The notes under the pieces were generated by a model, which saw only the letters and a program-made list of their open reading frames with translations, made no database searches and was not told the DNA's origin. From assembly GCF_003403295.1 (NCBI RefSeq), contig NZ_QUWV01000090.1, positions 1 to 46,803 of the forward strand: DNA of 46,803 nt. Direction: 5' to 3'. Numbering within the stretch: the first letter of the stretch is position 1; every line of letters starts with the position of its first letter. The stretch comes from Komagataeibacter melaceti (GTDB lineage Bacteria; Pseudomonadota; Alphaproteobacteria; Acetobacterales; Acetobacteraceae). Position numbers and translations under genes: made by a program. This document shows, one piece after another, positions 22,806 to 31,223 of this stretch.

Positions 22806-25373
22806 TCACCAACTATACGAAAGATTTCCATATATGCGCTGGCCCTGTCCGTAGTAGCAAGCTCCCCCACCACTACTAGAACTACAAGATGTAACGTATC
22901 TCTTGTTCGCGAGGTTTGAGATCGCCAGCTGTGCTTTCAATCCCTTGAGAGTAGGAGTTAATGCAGAAAAATCGTAATGGGCGCCGACATCAAATATAGT
23001 ATACGCAGGCGCTTTAAACGAGTTTGCATTATCGGCATAGGTCATTCCAATATATCGAACGCCGAAATTCACACCAAAACCGTGCAGAATTCTTGCAGAT
23101 GGAGTATAGTCAATAAACATATTAACCATATTTCTAGGTAGACCGGCTATATATTTTCCCTTCTCTGAGACTTCGCCAATGACGTTCCCGTACATATCCC
23201 TCTGATTTTCAACTGTATCGCTCTTTGCTACTCGTGTGTCATTAAAGCTATATGACGCTGTTAAATGAAGATCCTTGGTAATGTTCGCATGCGCGGATAA
23301 CTCAACCCCTTTAGATACAACAGTCCCGGCATCAACCTGATAACCTGGGTTGGTCGTGTCGGTGATGGCGTAGTGACTTTCTTTAATATGATACGCAGCG
23401 GCAGTCAGAAAAATATCGGAATGTGGGATTAAGTATTTTAGTCCCGCCTCGAACTGATCGCCTTGGTTGGGCTTGAACAACTTTCCTGCCGCGTCGAAAT
23501 ATCCAACCTGAGGCATGAAAGAGGTTGCATAGCTGAAATAAGGCGTCAGCCCAAAATCAAAATTATAAGTAAAGCCTGCACGCCATGTAAATGCGGAGGC
23601 AGGTTCCTTATGTTCAGTACTTATATGTCGTGCCACATTTGTCGCACCAATATGGCGCTGGGCATAAACAGTTCCATCATAACCATACCAGTCCTGTCGT
23701 CCTCCTAAGGTCACAGTAAGCTTATGAAACTTCATCTGATCCTGAAAATATACACCTTTCTGATTTAACGTCTGGAACAAATCCTGATTCGTAACCATGT
23801 CGGATCCCGAGAAGCTATAATTAGGAGACCATACGTATTGAGGCTGCCATATATTTATTGAGGATGCGCTAAGATCATAATAAATATTCTGTTCTACTTT
23901 AACCTGGCGAAAATCCATACCAGCCACAATGGTGTGATTAACGGGTCCAGTAGAGAAATGACTAATTATCTTGCTATCTAGACCAATCGTTTTTTTAGGC
24001 TGAGAAGCTTTATTCCCTGTTCTCTCATATGTAGAACCATCACTATCTAGATTAGCTCCACTCAGGGAATTATATTTCGCAGTCGAACTTTCGTACATAA
24101 ATGTCTGCTGGAATTCAAAATGCTTGTTAAATTTGTGGGAGAATTGATATTCAAACCGCGCTTCCGATGTATTGAACTCATTAGCACTCGGCTCTCCTAG
24201 AAAACGGCTTCGAGGTAGGTATCCTCCCTTACCGCGCACTAGCGTGCCTATCAGTGGATAACCTGTGCCATAAAAGCCGTTATCAGGTGTGTATACATAA
24301 CTCCCTACAAGGGTAACACTCGTTTTGTTATCGATATCCCATTTGATGGATGGCAGAATTCCCACTCTCTTATAATTCACATAATCCGTTTGCGTTCCTT
24401 GCGTCACACCGATTCCTGCAATCCGGTATTTGAGATTACCAGACTTTGTGATTTTATCACTTACATCAAATGTCGCTTCATAACGACCCCAGTTCCCAAA
24501 ACCGACTGAAACATTTCGGATAGGCGTGTCAGTTGGCTGTTTTAAACGTGTTGCGATGATACCTCCGGGTCCTGTCTGCCCGTACATAACTGATGCAGGA
24601 CCATTCAGAGCTTCTACCCGTTCGACAAAAGCAGTTTCGCCCGCGGACATAGAATTGGATTGAATACCATCAACATACTGCGTGGACTGAAAACCGCGCT
24701 GCATAAATCCTCCACCAGACGTACCAGCGTTTCCGTTGTTTCCGGTACCCGTTTTCTCAGAATACACACCGGGCATGTACCGAAGTGCCTCTTGGATATT
24801 TTGTGCTTGTTGGTCCTGAATCTCCTGTTTGGTAATTACGTAAACAGAACTGGGAATTTCCCATAAGGGCGTATCAGTCTTCGTACCCGCATCAGTATAG
24901 GTTGCGACATAACCGTTCCCGGGCCCGATAGCTGCTGCATGTGCGTTAAAGCTACCTCCGACCCGCACCGGACCAAGCGTGATATTGGCGGACGCCTTAA
25001 CAAGGGAAATATGGTTTCCTGTAGATCGCGCAAATGTATAGCCGGTTCCAGCAAGAATACGGGAAAGCGCCTGATCCTCTGTCATCGTACCCGAAACAGC
25101 GTTTCCCTTCAGTCCCTTCACTTGGCTGGTCTCGAAGAATATCTGAAGATGCGCCTGCTGACTGAAGGCCAAAAGCGAATGGTTCAGATCCCCTGCCGGT
25201 ATGTTCACGGACAATGTGCGCGCGGGGACAGTCGCGGCGACTTCCTGTGCCAGACCAGTTTCCGGAGATAAGCCAACGACACCCCAGGCCAGGGCACTTC
25301 CTGACATGAACAGGCGCAACAGCGCGCTGCGTCCGCGCTCCATATCGTTCCGCGCTTTACCAAACGCCCTCAT
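22806..25373 (-). CDS. TonB-dependent siderophore receptor (FecA type)
   Basis: An 855-residue outer-membrane receptor. A signal peptide ends near residue 43 (GLAQ), followed by a secretin/TonB short N-terminal (STN) domain at about 50-125 (SVNIPAGDLNHSLLAFSQQA, LQIFFETSQVKGLKG, QALSRILAGTGYTFA), the plug at about 165-285 (VYVITKQEIQDQQAQNIQEA, LRYMPGVY, RVEALNGPASVMYGQTGPGG), and a 22-strand barrel ending in YGNLSYSW with terminal aromatic residue. The STN domain marks it as a transducer that signals to FecR. The plug and barrel resemble ferrichrome/ferrioxamine-type receptors. Codon use is visibly AT-richer than in all neighbours, suggesting separate acquisition. GAGGT lies 7 nt before ATG 25373. 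Confidence 0.93.
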   Translation of the reverse strand: MRAFGKARNDMERGRSALLRLFMSGSALAWGVVGLSPETGLAQEVAATVPARTLSVNIPAGDLNHSLLAFSQQAHLQIFFETSQVKGLKGNAVSGTMTEDQALSRILAGTGYTFARSTGNHISLVKASANITLGPVRVGGSFNAHAAAIGPGNGYVATYTDAGTKTDTPLWEIPSSVYVITKQEIQDQQAQNIQEALRYMPGVYSEKTGTGNNGNAGTSGGGFMQRGFQSTQYVDGIQSNSMSAGETAFVERVEALNGPASVMYGQTGPGGIIATRLKQPTDTPIRNVSVGFGNWGRYEATFDVSDKITKSGNLKYRIAGIGVTQGTQTDYVNYKRVGILPSIKWDIDNKTSVTLVGSYVYTPDNGFYGTGYPLIGTLVRGKGGYLPRSRFLGEPSANEFNTSEARFEYQFSHKFNKHFEFQQTFMYESSTAKYNSLSGANLDSDGSTYERTGNKASQPKKTIGLDSKIISHFSTGPVNHTIVAGMDFRQVKVEQNIYYDLSASSINIWQPQYVWSPNYSFSGSDMVTNQDLFQTLNQKGVYFQDQMKFHKLTVTLGGRQDWYGYDGTVYAQRHIGATNVARHISTEHKEPASAFTWRAGFTYNFDFGLTPYFSYATSFMPQVGYFDAAGKLFKPNQGDQFEAGLKYLIPHSDIFLTAAAYHIKESHYAITDTTNPGYQVDAGTVVSKGVELSAHANITKDLHLTASYSFNDTRVAKSDTVENQRDMYGNVIGEVSEKGKYIAGLPRNMVNMFIDYTPSARILHGFGVNFGVRYIGMTYADNANSFKAPAYTIFDVGAHYDFSALTPTLKGLKAQLAISNLANKRYVTSCSSSSGGGACYYGQGQRIYGNLSYSW

Positions 25374-25421
25374 TTTCTTACCTCATCACCGACAGCATCC
25401 TCAGAAAACGAGAATGCATTG

Positions 25422-25441
25422 CATTTGCGTTAATGAGTAAG
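25422..25441. promoter_or_regulatory. Possible iron-regulator box before the receptor gene
   Basis: CATTTGCGTTAATGAGTAAG lies about 50 bp upstream of the receptor start, overlapping the palindrome ATGCA-T-TGCAT at 25413-25423. Similar CATTTGCGT/CGCAAATG motifs occur before PepSY and fecI. The assignment to a Fur-type protein is inference. Confidence 0.35.
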
Positions 25442-25566
25442 ACGGCTGGGATACCCGGACTCAGTAAAAGTTTTTGAGAAAAGATCGCATTTTTTTGGTT
25501 TTCTTCGTGATATCAGTCTGTTGCGTATGCACGCTGCAGCAGGCTGTTCGGTCTATAAGACTGGCT

Positions 25567-26523
25567 TCAGTAGATGACCGTGGCCAGACCGCCGACCGAA
25601 ACTGAACGCAGTGCCAGTTGGCGGGTAATGGCCGTCACAGCACCATCCGTATCGGTACAAGAGAAGACACCGCTAACCCGTCGTGCGCCAAGACCGCTGC
25701 TCATCAGCATGATACGCCCGCGTCTGTAATGGTTGAGGCGGCCGATGACGTCAGACAGAGTGGCGTTGTCAAAAACAAGCTGGCCGTTGCGCCAGGCTGT
25801 CATCGAGGCAGCCGGAACGGAGACGGGCGTTCCCAACGTCCCGTCACGGCCATAATGAACGCTCTGCCCTTCTTCAACGATGACGGAACGGTGTAGTGTG
25901 CCCACATCGCGAGTGGCGACACGCACGCTATGCTCGGTCACGGTCGTATCGACGCCAGCGCCTTCGCGGGCAACCATGAATTCAGTGCCCAGCGCCGTTG
26001 ACGTGCCTCCGGCTGATTCCACGACAAAGGGCCTACGTTCGTCTACCGTTACAGGAGCAACCGTGAAATAAGCCTCTCCGCCGATCAGCACGATCCGGCG
26101 TTCACTGGCGGTATAGCGAACGCTCAGGGCCGTATGGCTGTCCATGACGGCCATGCTGCCGTCGGCAAGATGGACTGTACGAATCTCGCCAACGGGTGTG
26201 GTGTAATCCGCCAGCCAGCGTCCCGGTTCGACCCATCCCGTGCCAATGCCAAGCCCCAGAACAAACAGGCCCGCGATACCGGCGCTCGTGACATGCGTTG
26301 CGGTTCGACGATGACGGGCCTTCTTTTCCCGGCTACCGACGTCCAGATCAGACCACAGGCTGGAAGCACGCTGGAACGCCGCTTCATGCAGGGATGACGC
26401 CAATCGCCATGTCGCAAACGCCCGTTTTTCTTCGGGCGTCAGTTTTCCGCCACCCAGGCGGATGACCCACTCCGCGGCTTCCGCATCAATCCTGTCCTGC
26501 TGATCGTCCGTACTGTCTGTCAT
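25567..26523 (-). CDS. FecR-type anti-sigma/sensor protein
   Basis: A 318-residue single-span inner-membrane protein. DUF4880 N-terminal cytoplasmic segment at about 12-60 (AAEWVIRLGGGKLTPEEKRA, FATWR, HEAAFQRASSLW), membrane helix at about 81-99 (AGIAGLFVLGLGIGTGW), FecR domain at about 110-205 (GEIRTVHLADGSMAVMDSHT, RRIVLIGGEAYFTVAP, RPFVVES, TALGTEFMV), and a C-terminal DUF4974-like domain (ATLSDVIGRLNHYRRGRIML). It should receive a signal from the STN domain of the receptor and release the sigma factor encoded just upstream. It lies 82 nt after fecI and about 190 nt before the receptor gene, the standard order. Confidence 0.92.
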   Translation of the reverse strand: MTDSTDDQQDRIDAEAAEWVIRLGGGKLTPEEKRAFATWRLASSLHEAAFQRASSLWSDLDVGSREKKARHRRTATHVTSAGIAGLFVLGLGIGTGWVEPGRWLADYTTPVGEIRTVHLADGSMAVMDSHTALSVRYTASERRIVLIGGEAYFTVAPVTVDERRPFVVESAGGTSTALGTEFMVAREGAGVDTTVTEHSVRVATRDVGTLHRSVIVEEGQSVHYGRDGTLGTPVSVPAASMTAWRNGQLVFDNATLSDVIGRLNHYRRGRIMLMSSGLGARRVSGVFSCTDTDGAVTAITRQLALRSVSVGGLATVIY

Positions 26524-26605
26524 TGGCCCTGCTTGCCGGGTGCGACGGGGCGGTTACAGATAAGACGTCCGGACATCACGAAACCAGTAAAAGAAAACAC
26601 GTGGA

Positions 26606-27103
26606 TCAGCGCGGCAGACGCGACAGAAGATGGCGTAGGGCGGTGGCAAGATGCTTCTGCACAGTGCTTTCCGATACGTCCAGCCGGGTTGCAACGGTGC
26701 GGTAACTCAGCCCGGTTACCCGATTGAGTACGAAGATGCGCCGCGTCAGTTGGGGCAGTTCATCAAGGAGGGCTGCGATCTGCCTGATCTTTTCCCTTGC
26801 GGCGGCCACCTCGTCGGCCCGGGGCCGATCATCGGCGATATGGGCAAGATCATCGACAGGGACACTGGACGTCTTGCGGCGCTGCCGTGACCGGACGTGG
26901 TCGATCACCAGATTGCGCACCGTACTGTAAAGAAAGGCACGGCAGGCTCCGGCCGGGAGCGCATCGCCATGCTCCATAAACCGGACAAAGGTTTCCTGCA
27001 CGAAGTCAGCGGCGAGGTCGCGGTCGTTCAGTTGCCTGCCGACATAGTCGGCCAGTTCACGCTGGTGGCTCGAAAACAGCCGACTGATTCGTATTCTGTC
27101 CAC
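26606..27103 (-). CDS. FecI-type ECF RNA polymerase sigma factor
   Basis: A 165-residue protein. Sigma region 2 at about 8-70 (LFSSHQRELADYVGRQLNDR, DLAADFVQETFVRFM, AFLYSTVRNLVIDHVRSRQR) and region 4 at about 108-160 (LLDELPQLTRRIFVLNRVTG, LSYRTVATRLDVSESTVQKH). It directs polymerase to the receptor promoter when FecR is activated. GTG 27103 is chosen because it gives the usual FecI length; the frame runs on to 27619 but that part is the antisense of lysR. Divergent from the LysR gene with 147 bp between. Confidence 0.88.
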   Translation of the reverse strand: MDRIRISRLFSSHQRELADYVGRQLNDRDLAADFVQETFVRFMEHGDALPAGACRAFLYSTVRNLVIDHVRSRQRRKTSSVPVDDLAHIADDRPRADEVAAAREKIRQIAALLDELPQLTRRIFVLNRVTGLSYRTVATRLDVSESTVQKHLATALRHLLSRLPR

Positions 27104-27161
27104 CCTGCGGGTCGCCTGATTGCCGTGATACAGACTTCCCCTAACACAACTAAGAACCGTT

Positions 27162-27185
27162 CGCAAATGGTACTTTTTCTTTGCG
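27162..27185. promoter_or_regulatory. Inverted repeat in fecI-lysR intergenic region
   Basis: CGCAAA (27162-27167) and TTTGCG (27180-27185) face each other across 12 bp in an AT-rich segment between the divergent fecI and lysR starts. It resembles the CATTTGCGT motif before the receptor gene and may be an iron-dependent operator. Confidence 0.35.
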
Positions 27186-27250
27186 TTACTGAAATGACAG
27201 TCGTCAGACGTCTTTATCCCATAGGGGTTAATGGACAGGACGATTTCGCG

Positions 27251-28201
27251 ATGAAACGCCTCCATTCGTTGAGTATACGCGACCTGCATATCCTGCAGGT
27301 ACTCGACATGACGCGCAGCCTTGGCCGCGCGGCGACCGAACTGGGCACCTCCGTTGCGGCGCTGAGCCGCCGTCTCACCCGGATCGAAGACGTGCTCGGG
27401 ATGACCCTCTTCGAACGCGGCGTGAACGGCACGGTGATTACCGCCCCGGGACGCCGCGTCCTGCAACATGCGCGCCGCATGATCGCCGAAGCCCATCATC
27501 TCCTTGCGCTCGGGAGCGGTTCCATGGACAACCTCGAAGGCGAAATCCGCCTTGGCCTCGCCTGCCCGCCGCTGCATCCGATAGTCGAAACATGGCTGCA
27601 GCGATGGAATGAAGCCCATCCCCGGACACGGATCGGGTTATATGCACCGCTGGAAGAAAGCGTGACGGCCCTGTTGTTGAACCGGGGCGTCGACGCTGCG
27701 ATTCTCCACCCGGATGCGCTGACTGCCAGCCTTGCGTCCTTTGCGCTGTACCGTGAAAATATCATTGCCGTAATGCCCCAGCGCCATCGTCTTACGAAGC
27801 GCCAGACGGTGCTTCTGGTGGATCTGAGGGCGGAACACCTGTTGGTGCCGGTCATGGCACAGGACGACCGCTGTGCCCGTTTCCAGCTCGGACTGCTCGG
27901 ACCACAGGCGCGCATCGTGATGCATCGGGGCGGCATGCTTACCCTGCTGTCACAGGTCCGCGCTGGCGCCGGGCTTGCCCTGTCCAGTACCGCCATTCGC
28001 GACCTGCAGCCACCGGGCCTCGCGTTCCGCAATATTGCCGACATTCAGGCTGAATTCGACATGCACCTGGCCTGGCGCGCCGAAGCCGAGAATGCCCTGC
28101 TGGGTCGGTTTGTCCGGTTTATGCGGACGGTGTCCCGGACCGGCCTCCCTCCCTCGTCTGCCCGTTCCGCAGACGCCGGAAACCCCGATCCGCCTGCATG
28201 A
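27251..28201 (+). CDS. LysR-family transcriptional regulator
   Basis: A 316-residue protein. The winged HTH lies at residues 7-65 (IRDLHILQVLDMTRSLGRAA, TELGTSVAALSRRLTRIEDV, LGMTLFERG), and the effector-binding domain at about 95-300 (GEIRLGLACPPLHPIVETWL, GVDAAILHPDALT, VRAGAGLALSSTAIRDL). Start 27251 (MKRLHSLS) agrees with family starts; the frame opens further upstream but overlaps fecI. A LysR gene at this end of trb clusters is common in alphaproteobacterial conjugative elements, so it may regulate transfer rather than iron. Its 3' end overlaps the convergent DUF2274 gene by 83 bp. Confidence 0.88.
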   Translation: MKRLHSLSIRDLHILQVLDMTRSLGRAATELGTSVAALSRRLTRIEDVLGMTLFERGVNGTVITAPGRRVLQHARRMIAEAHHLLALGSGSMDNLEGEIRLGLACPPLHPIVETWLQRWNEAHPRTRIGLYAPLEESVTALLLNRGVDAAILHPDALTASLASFALYRENIIAVMPQRHRLTKRQTVLLVDLRAEHLLVPVMAQDDRCARFQLGLLGPQARIVMHRGGMLTLLSQVRAGAGLALSSTAIRDLQPPGLAFRNIADIQAEFDMHLAWRAEAENALLGRFVRFMRTVSRTGLPPSSARSADAGNPDPPA

Positions 28202-28376
28202 ACCGAGCCAGCATGGGCGCAACCAGTCGTGCAGGCGGATAAGGCTCGGACAGATTGTCCTGACGGGCCATGATTTCGGCATAAGCCACCAGATCCCGGT
28301 ACAGGGCCGCGGGCAGGTCCACCGTCAGGCGTACGGGTTTTTCGACCTCGATCGTCGTCAGCCTGAGCTTCGTCAT
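28119..28376 (-). CDS. DUF2274 protein of trb cluster
   Basis: An 85-residue protein with the DUF2274 pattern (VEKPVRLTVDLPAALYRDLV, AYAEIMAR, PARLVAPMLARFMQADRGF). It is regularly the last gene after trbI in alphaproteobacterial conjugation clusters. The sequence (LTVDLPAALYRDLVAYAEIM) is reminiscent of ribbon-helix-helix proteins, so a regulatory role is possible. It overlaps trbI by 4 nt. Confidence 0.85.
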   Translation of the reverse strand: MTKLRLTTIEVEKPVRLTVDLPAALYRDLVAYAEIMARQDNLSEPYPPARLVAPMLARFMQADRGFRRLRNGQTREGGRSGTPSA

Positions 28377-29557
28377 TCTCCTGTCTCCCCATAGGGCCTG
28401 AGCACAAGGTCAGTCTTGACCATGACACGCATGGGCAGGCCTGGGCGGTTGATCGCCGTCGGCTTGATCGAGAGCGAGCGCGCCACAATCTGCTCTCCGG
28501 CCTGATTGAAGCTTTGCGATGCCCCCATCCGCAGTGCCTGGGCGATCCCCCCCTGCCCGCTGCTGATATCGGCTTCCGAGCCGATGCTGAGAATGGTCGA
28601 GAGGATGGCTGCCTCGAAGACCTGTCCCCAGTGATTATCCACCCTGTCGTGCAGGCCGGTATAGCCGCTGGCATCCATCCCGGGCAGGCGCTGCAGGGCA
28701 AGGGCGCGGGTATCGGGGAAGATAAGGCGGGTCCAGACCATCTGCACCCGGGTCTGGCCGAACCCGACCTGTGAATTATAGACCCCGGACAGGATGCTTC
28801 CCTGCGGGATAAGCAGGATATGACCGGTACGGCTGTCATAGACGTTCTCCGTAACACGGGCGGTTATGTCGCCCGGCAGTTCCGAACGGATCCCGGTGAC
28901 AAGGGCAGCCGGGATGATCGACCCTGCCATCAACGTGAAGGGGCTTGCCGGTGCCCCGACCCGATCGGTAATGACCGTCTGGCGGTCTGCGGGACCGTTC
29001 AGAAACTGCTCTTTGCCATCAGTTTCTGCAGGCACCGGCTTATCGGCCGCACCCGGTATCGTGGACGTCGTGCCGGTCGTGGCCGGTTCTTCATGCGCCG
29101 TCTGGGTCTGGGCAAACAGCCGACTGAGCCGGGCGGCATCGCGTTCCTGCGCCATTTTCTGGGCCTGCGGATCACGCTCACGGGTTGGTGTCGCCATAAC
29201 TGGTCCGGCAACCCCGGCCCTGAGCATGGGACCACCCAGATCACCTGGCAGCGGCGCCCCGAGACGCGGTGTGGCATGGGGCAGTTGCGAATAATCGCGG
29301 GGCAGCCCTGCCAGGCCATCGGGCGTGTTCCGGTTGCCGGTATTGTAGAGTTCAGGCGGTTTCACAGGGCCTGACGGCCGGAGCGCGTAATAGAGCGCGC
29401 CCCCCACGCCTGTCGCGCCGAGTGCGGCGAGAGACAGCAGGACCCGTCGCGACAGCCTTGTGACCGGCGGCCGTGTCGATCGCAGCCGCATTTCGGACGG
29501 CGGACGGAGCGTATCGGGCGGCCGTTCCTCGCTGGCCGTGTCATCGTTCCCGCTCAT
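28373..29557 (-). CDS. trbI: TrbI conjugal transfer protein (VirB10-like)
   Basis: A 394-residue protein. Cytoplasmic N-terminus, a membrane helix at about 38-58 (VLLSLAALGATGVGGALYYA), a Pro-rich spacer to about 200, and the VirB10 beta-barrel domain at about 205-390 (PFTLMAGSIIPAALVTGIRS, LLIPQGSILSGVYNSQVGFG, GVSDNH-equivalent DRVDNHWGQVFEAAILSTIL, MKTDLVL-type end). It links the inner-membrane channel to the outer-membrane core of the mating apparatus. It overlaps trbG by 4 nt. Confidence 0.93.
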   Translation of the reverse strand: MSGNDDTASEERPPDTLRPPSEMRLRSTRPPVTRLSRRVLLSLAALGATGVGGALYYALRPSGPVKPPELYNTGNRNTPDGLAGLPRDYSQLPHATPRLGAPLPGDLGGPMLRAGVAGPVMATPTRERDPQAQKMAQERDAARLSRLFAQTQTAHEEPATTGTTSTIPGAADKPVPAETDGKEQFLNGPADRQTVITDRVGAPASPFTLMAGSIIPAALVTGIRSELPGDITARVTENVYDSRTGHILLIPQGSILSGVYNSQVGFGQTRVQMVWTRLIFPDTRALALQRLPGMDASGYTGLHDRVDNHWGQVFEAAILSTILSIGSEADISSGQGGIAQALRMGASQSFNQAGEQIVARSLSIKPTAINRPGLPMRVMVKTDLVLRPYGETGE

Positions 29558-30537
29558 GACCGCCGCGCGCCATCCGTGCGGACGATCCGCACCATCTGCT
29601 GTTTCCCGGTCCCGAGTTTGAGCTGGGCTGCGGCAAACAGGCGATCCACGACCATATGGGTGCCGCGTACGCGGTAATTGACCAGTTGCCCGTCCCCCTG
29701 CGGTCCGATCACCCAGAGCGGCGGCATTTCACCCTGCGCGATCCCGTTCGGGAAGTCGATGAACACCTGTCGCCCGTCATCATAGGCCCGGAGCGGTCGC
29801 CAGGGCACGTTGGCTCCTTCAATCCGGTAGCGGAAATTCAGGGCATCGAGATCGACGCCTGTGGCTACGGCCGCCTGTTCGTCGGCATCTGTGTCCTGCC
29901 GGCGCAGGGCCAGAAGCTGGTCCTGCGGATAATCCCACGACACCGATGCCATGTAAGTCCGCTCGTCGGAACGCAGTTCCAGATGATAGGTCCGCCGGTC
30001 GGTATTGATCACGAGATTGGTCATCAGATCCGGCCGCGTGGGTTTGAGCAGGATATGCACGCGGCGTTCGGCCCCGGTCCCGCTGGTGCTGTCGCCAATA
30101 ATCCAGCGCACCGTATCACCTGCTGCTACCGGCCCCGTGCCCACCAGCTTCTCGCCGGTCTGGAGGGCGATATCCGTGATCTCGCCGGGCGCGGCATAAA
30201 GCTGGTAGAGCGCTCCATCGGAGAACGGATAGACCTGAATGGCGTTCAGGTAGCCCGAGCGGGTCGGCTGCACCCGCGCAGCATTGTTGGCCGCCTCGAC
30301 GCGCACATGCGGATCGGCGGCTTCAGCATGCGAGCGGCCCCACGGGACCGGTTTGAGCTGACCCGGAAGGGGAAGCAGCTGGGGAAGTGCCACCACCTGC
30401 ACCGGTTTGGGTGGCTCAGGCAGCCTCACGGCCTGCCGGGGCGTATTGTCATAGGGCACCGCTGGCGGCTTCCAGGTGGCGCAGGCGCAAAGCGGGCCGG
30501 TGGCAAGGAGCAATGGGACAAGCGAGAGGACACGCAT
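29554..30537 (-). CDS. trbG: TrbG conjugal transfer protein (VirB9-like)
   Basis: A 327-residue protein. N-terminal lipoprotein-like signal (SLVPLLLATGPLCAC), then a Pro-rich segment and the VirB9/TrbG domain at about 95-325 (AIQVYPFSDGALYQLYAAPG, VHILLKPTRPDLMTNLVINT, DRRTYHLELRS, RQVFIDFPNGIAQGEMPPLW). Forms the outer-membrane core with TrbI. Overlaps trbI and abuts trbF. Confidence 0.93.
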   Translation of the reverse strand: MRVLSLVPLLLATGPLCACATWKPPAVPYDNTPRQAVRLPEPPKPVQVVALPQLLPLPGQLKPVPWGRSHAEAADPHVRVEAANNAARVQPTRSGYLNAIQVYPFSDGALYQLYAAPGEITDIALQTGEKLVGTGPVAAGDTVRWIIGDSTSGTGAERRVHILLKPTRPDLMTNLVINTDRRTYHLELRSDERTYMASVSWDYPQDQLLALRRQDTDADEQAAVATGVDLDALNFRYRIEGANVPWRPLRAYDDGRQVFIDFPNGIAQGEMPPLWVIGPQGDGQLVNYRVRGTHMVVDRLFAAAQLKLGTGKQQMVRIVRTDGARRS

Positions 30538-31223
30538 CAGTTCAGCTCCCGTGACCAGTTGAGGGCATGGATGTAGATGCCCAGCGGGTTTTTCCTCAGC
30601 CGCTCGGCATTATCGGGCGACCGGACCACGACCGTCAGGATCGCGCTCCAGCGTTCGGTGACGGACAGGGCGCTGTCGACATAGCGACGCTCTACCCATT
30701 CGACCCGGAAGCTGTCATCCGAGGCGCGGATGACGCTGGCGATCTCGACCGAGACCTGCTGCCGCCCGACCAGGGCGAAAGGATCGTTGCTGCGCGCGTA
30801 ATCGTTGAGCGCCAGCGCGCCGCGATCGGTGACGTAATCATAGGCGTCCAGCCAGTTCTGGCGCAGTACCACCGGATCGGCGGGAATGCCCCGCACTTCG
30901 GTAATGAAACGGGCCAGATACCAGGCGATCTGCGGATCGGTCGGGCGATAGGCGGCGGTTGCGGGGCCGACGGCCTGCGCCTGTCCCAGTTTGTCGACCT
31001 GGACCACCCAGGGCGTGATGGTGCCCCGCGCGGACTGCCAGACCAGCCCCATGGCGAGGCTTCCGGCCAGCGCCAGGCTGCCAAAGAAGGCCAGACGCCA
31101 GTTTTTCGCCTGCACGCGGGCAGAGCCGATACGCTCGTCCCAGACCTGACCGGCTTTCTGGTAGGGGGTTTCCGGCTCGGGCGTGCTGCCATAGCGGATG
31201 GTCGGGCGACGGAACATGCTCAT
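30537..31223 (-). CDS. trbF: TrbF conjugal transfer protein (VirB8-like)
   Basis: A 228-residue protein with one membrane helix at about 44-64 (LAFFGSLALAGSLAMGLVWQ) and a periplasmic NTF2-like VirB8 domain (IAWYLARFITEVRGIPADPV, NWLDAYDYVTDRGALALNDY, YVDSALSVTERWSAILTVVV, NPLGIYIHALNWSREL). It nucleates inner-membrane assembly of the channel. Overlaps trbL by 4 nt. Confidence 0.93.
   Translation of the reverse strand: MSMFRRPTIRYGSTPEPETPYQKAGQVWDERIGSARVQAKNWRLAFFGSLALAGSLAMGLVWQSARGTITPWVVQVDKLGQAQAVGPATAAYRPTDPQIAWYLARFITEVRGIPADPVVLRQNWLDAYDYVTDRGALALNDYARSNDPFALVGRQQVSVEIASVIRASDDSFRVEWVERRYVDSALSVTERWSAILTVVVRSPDNAERLRKNPLGIYIHALNWSRELN

Noticed and set aside
26897-27250. N-terminal extension of the LysR frame
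   Set aside because: Overlaps fecI antisense; LysR homology starts at 27251.
27104-27619. N-terminal extension of the sigma-factor frame
   Set aside because: Gives a protein twice the FecI length and lies antisense to lysR.
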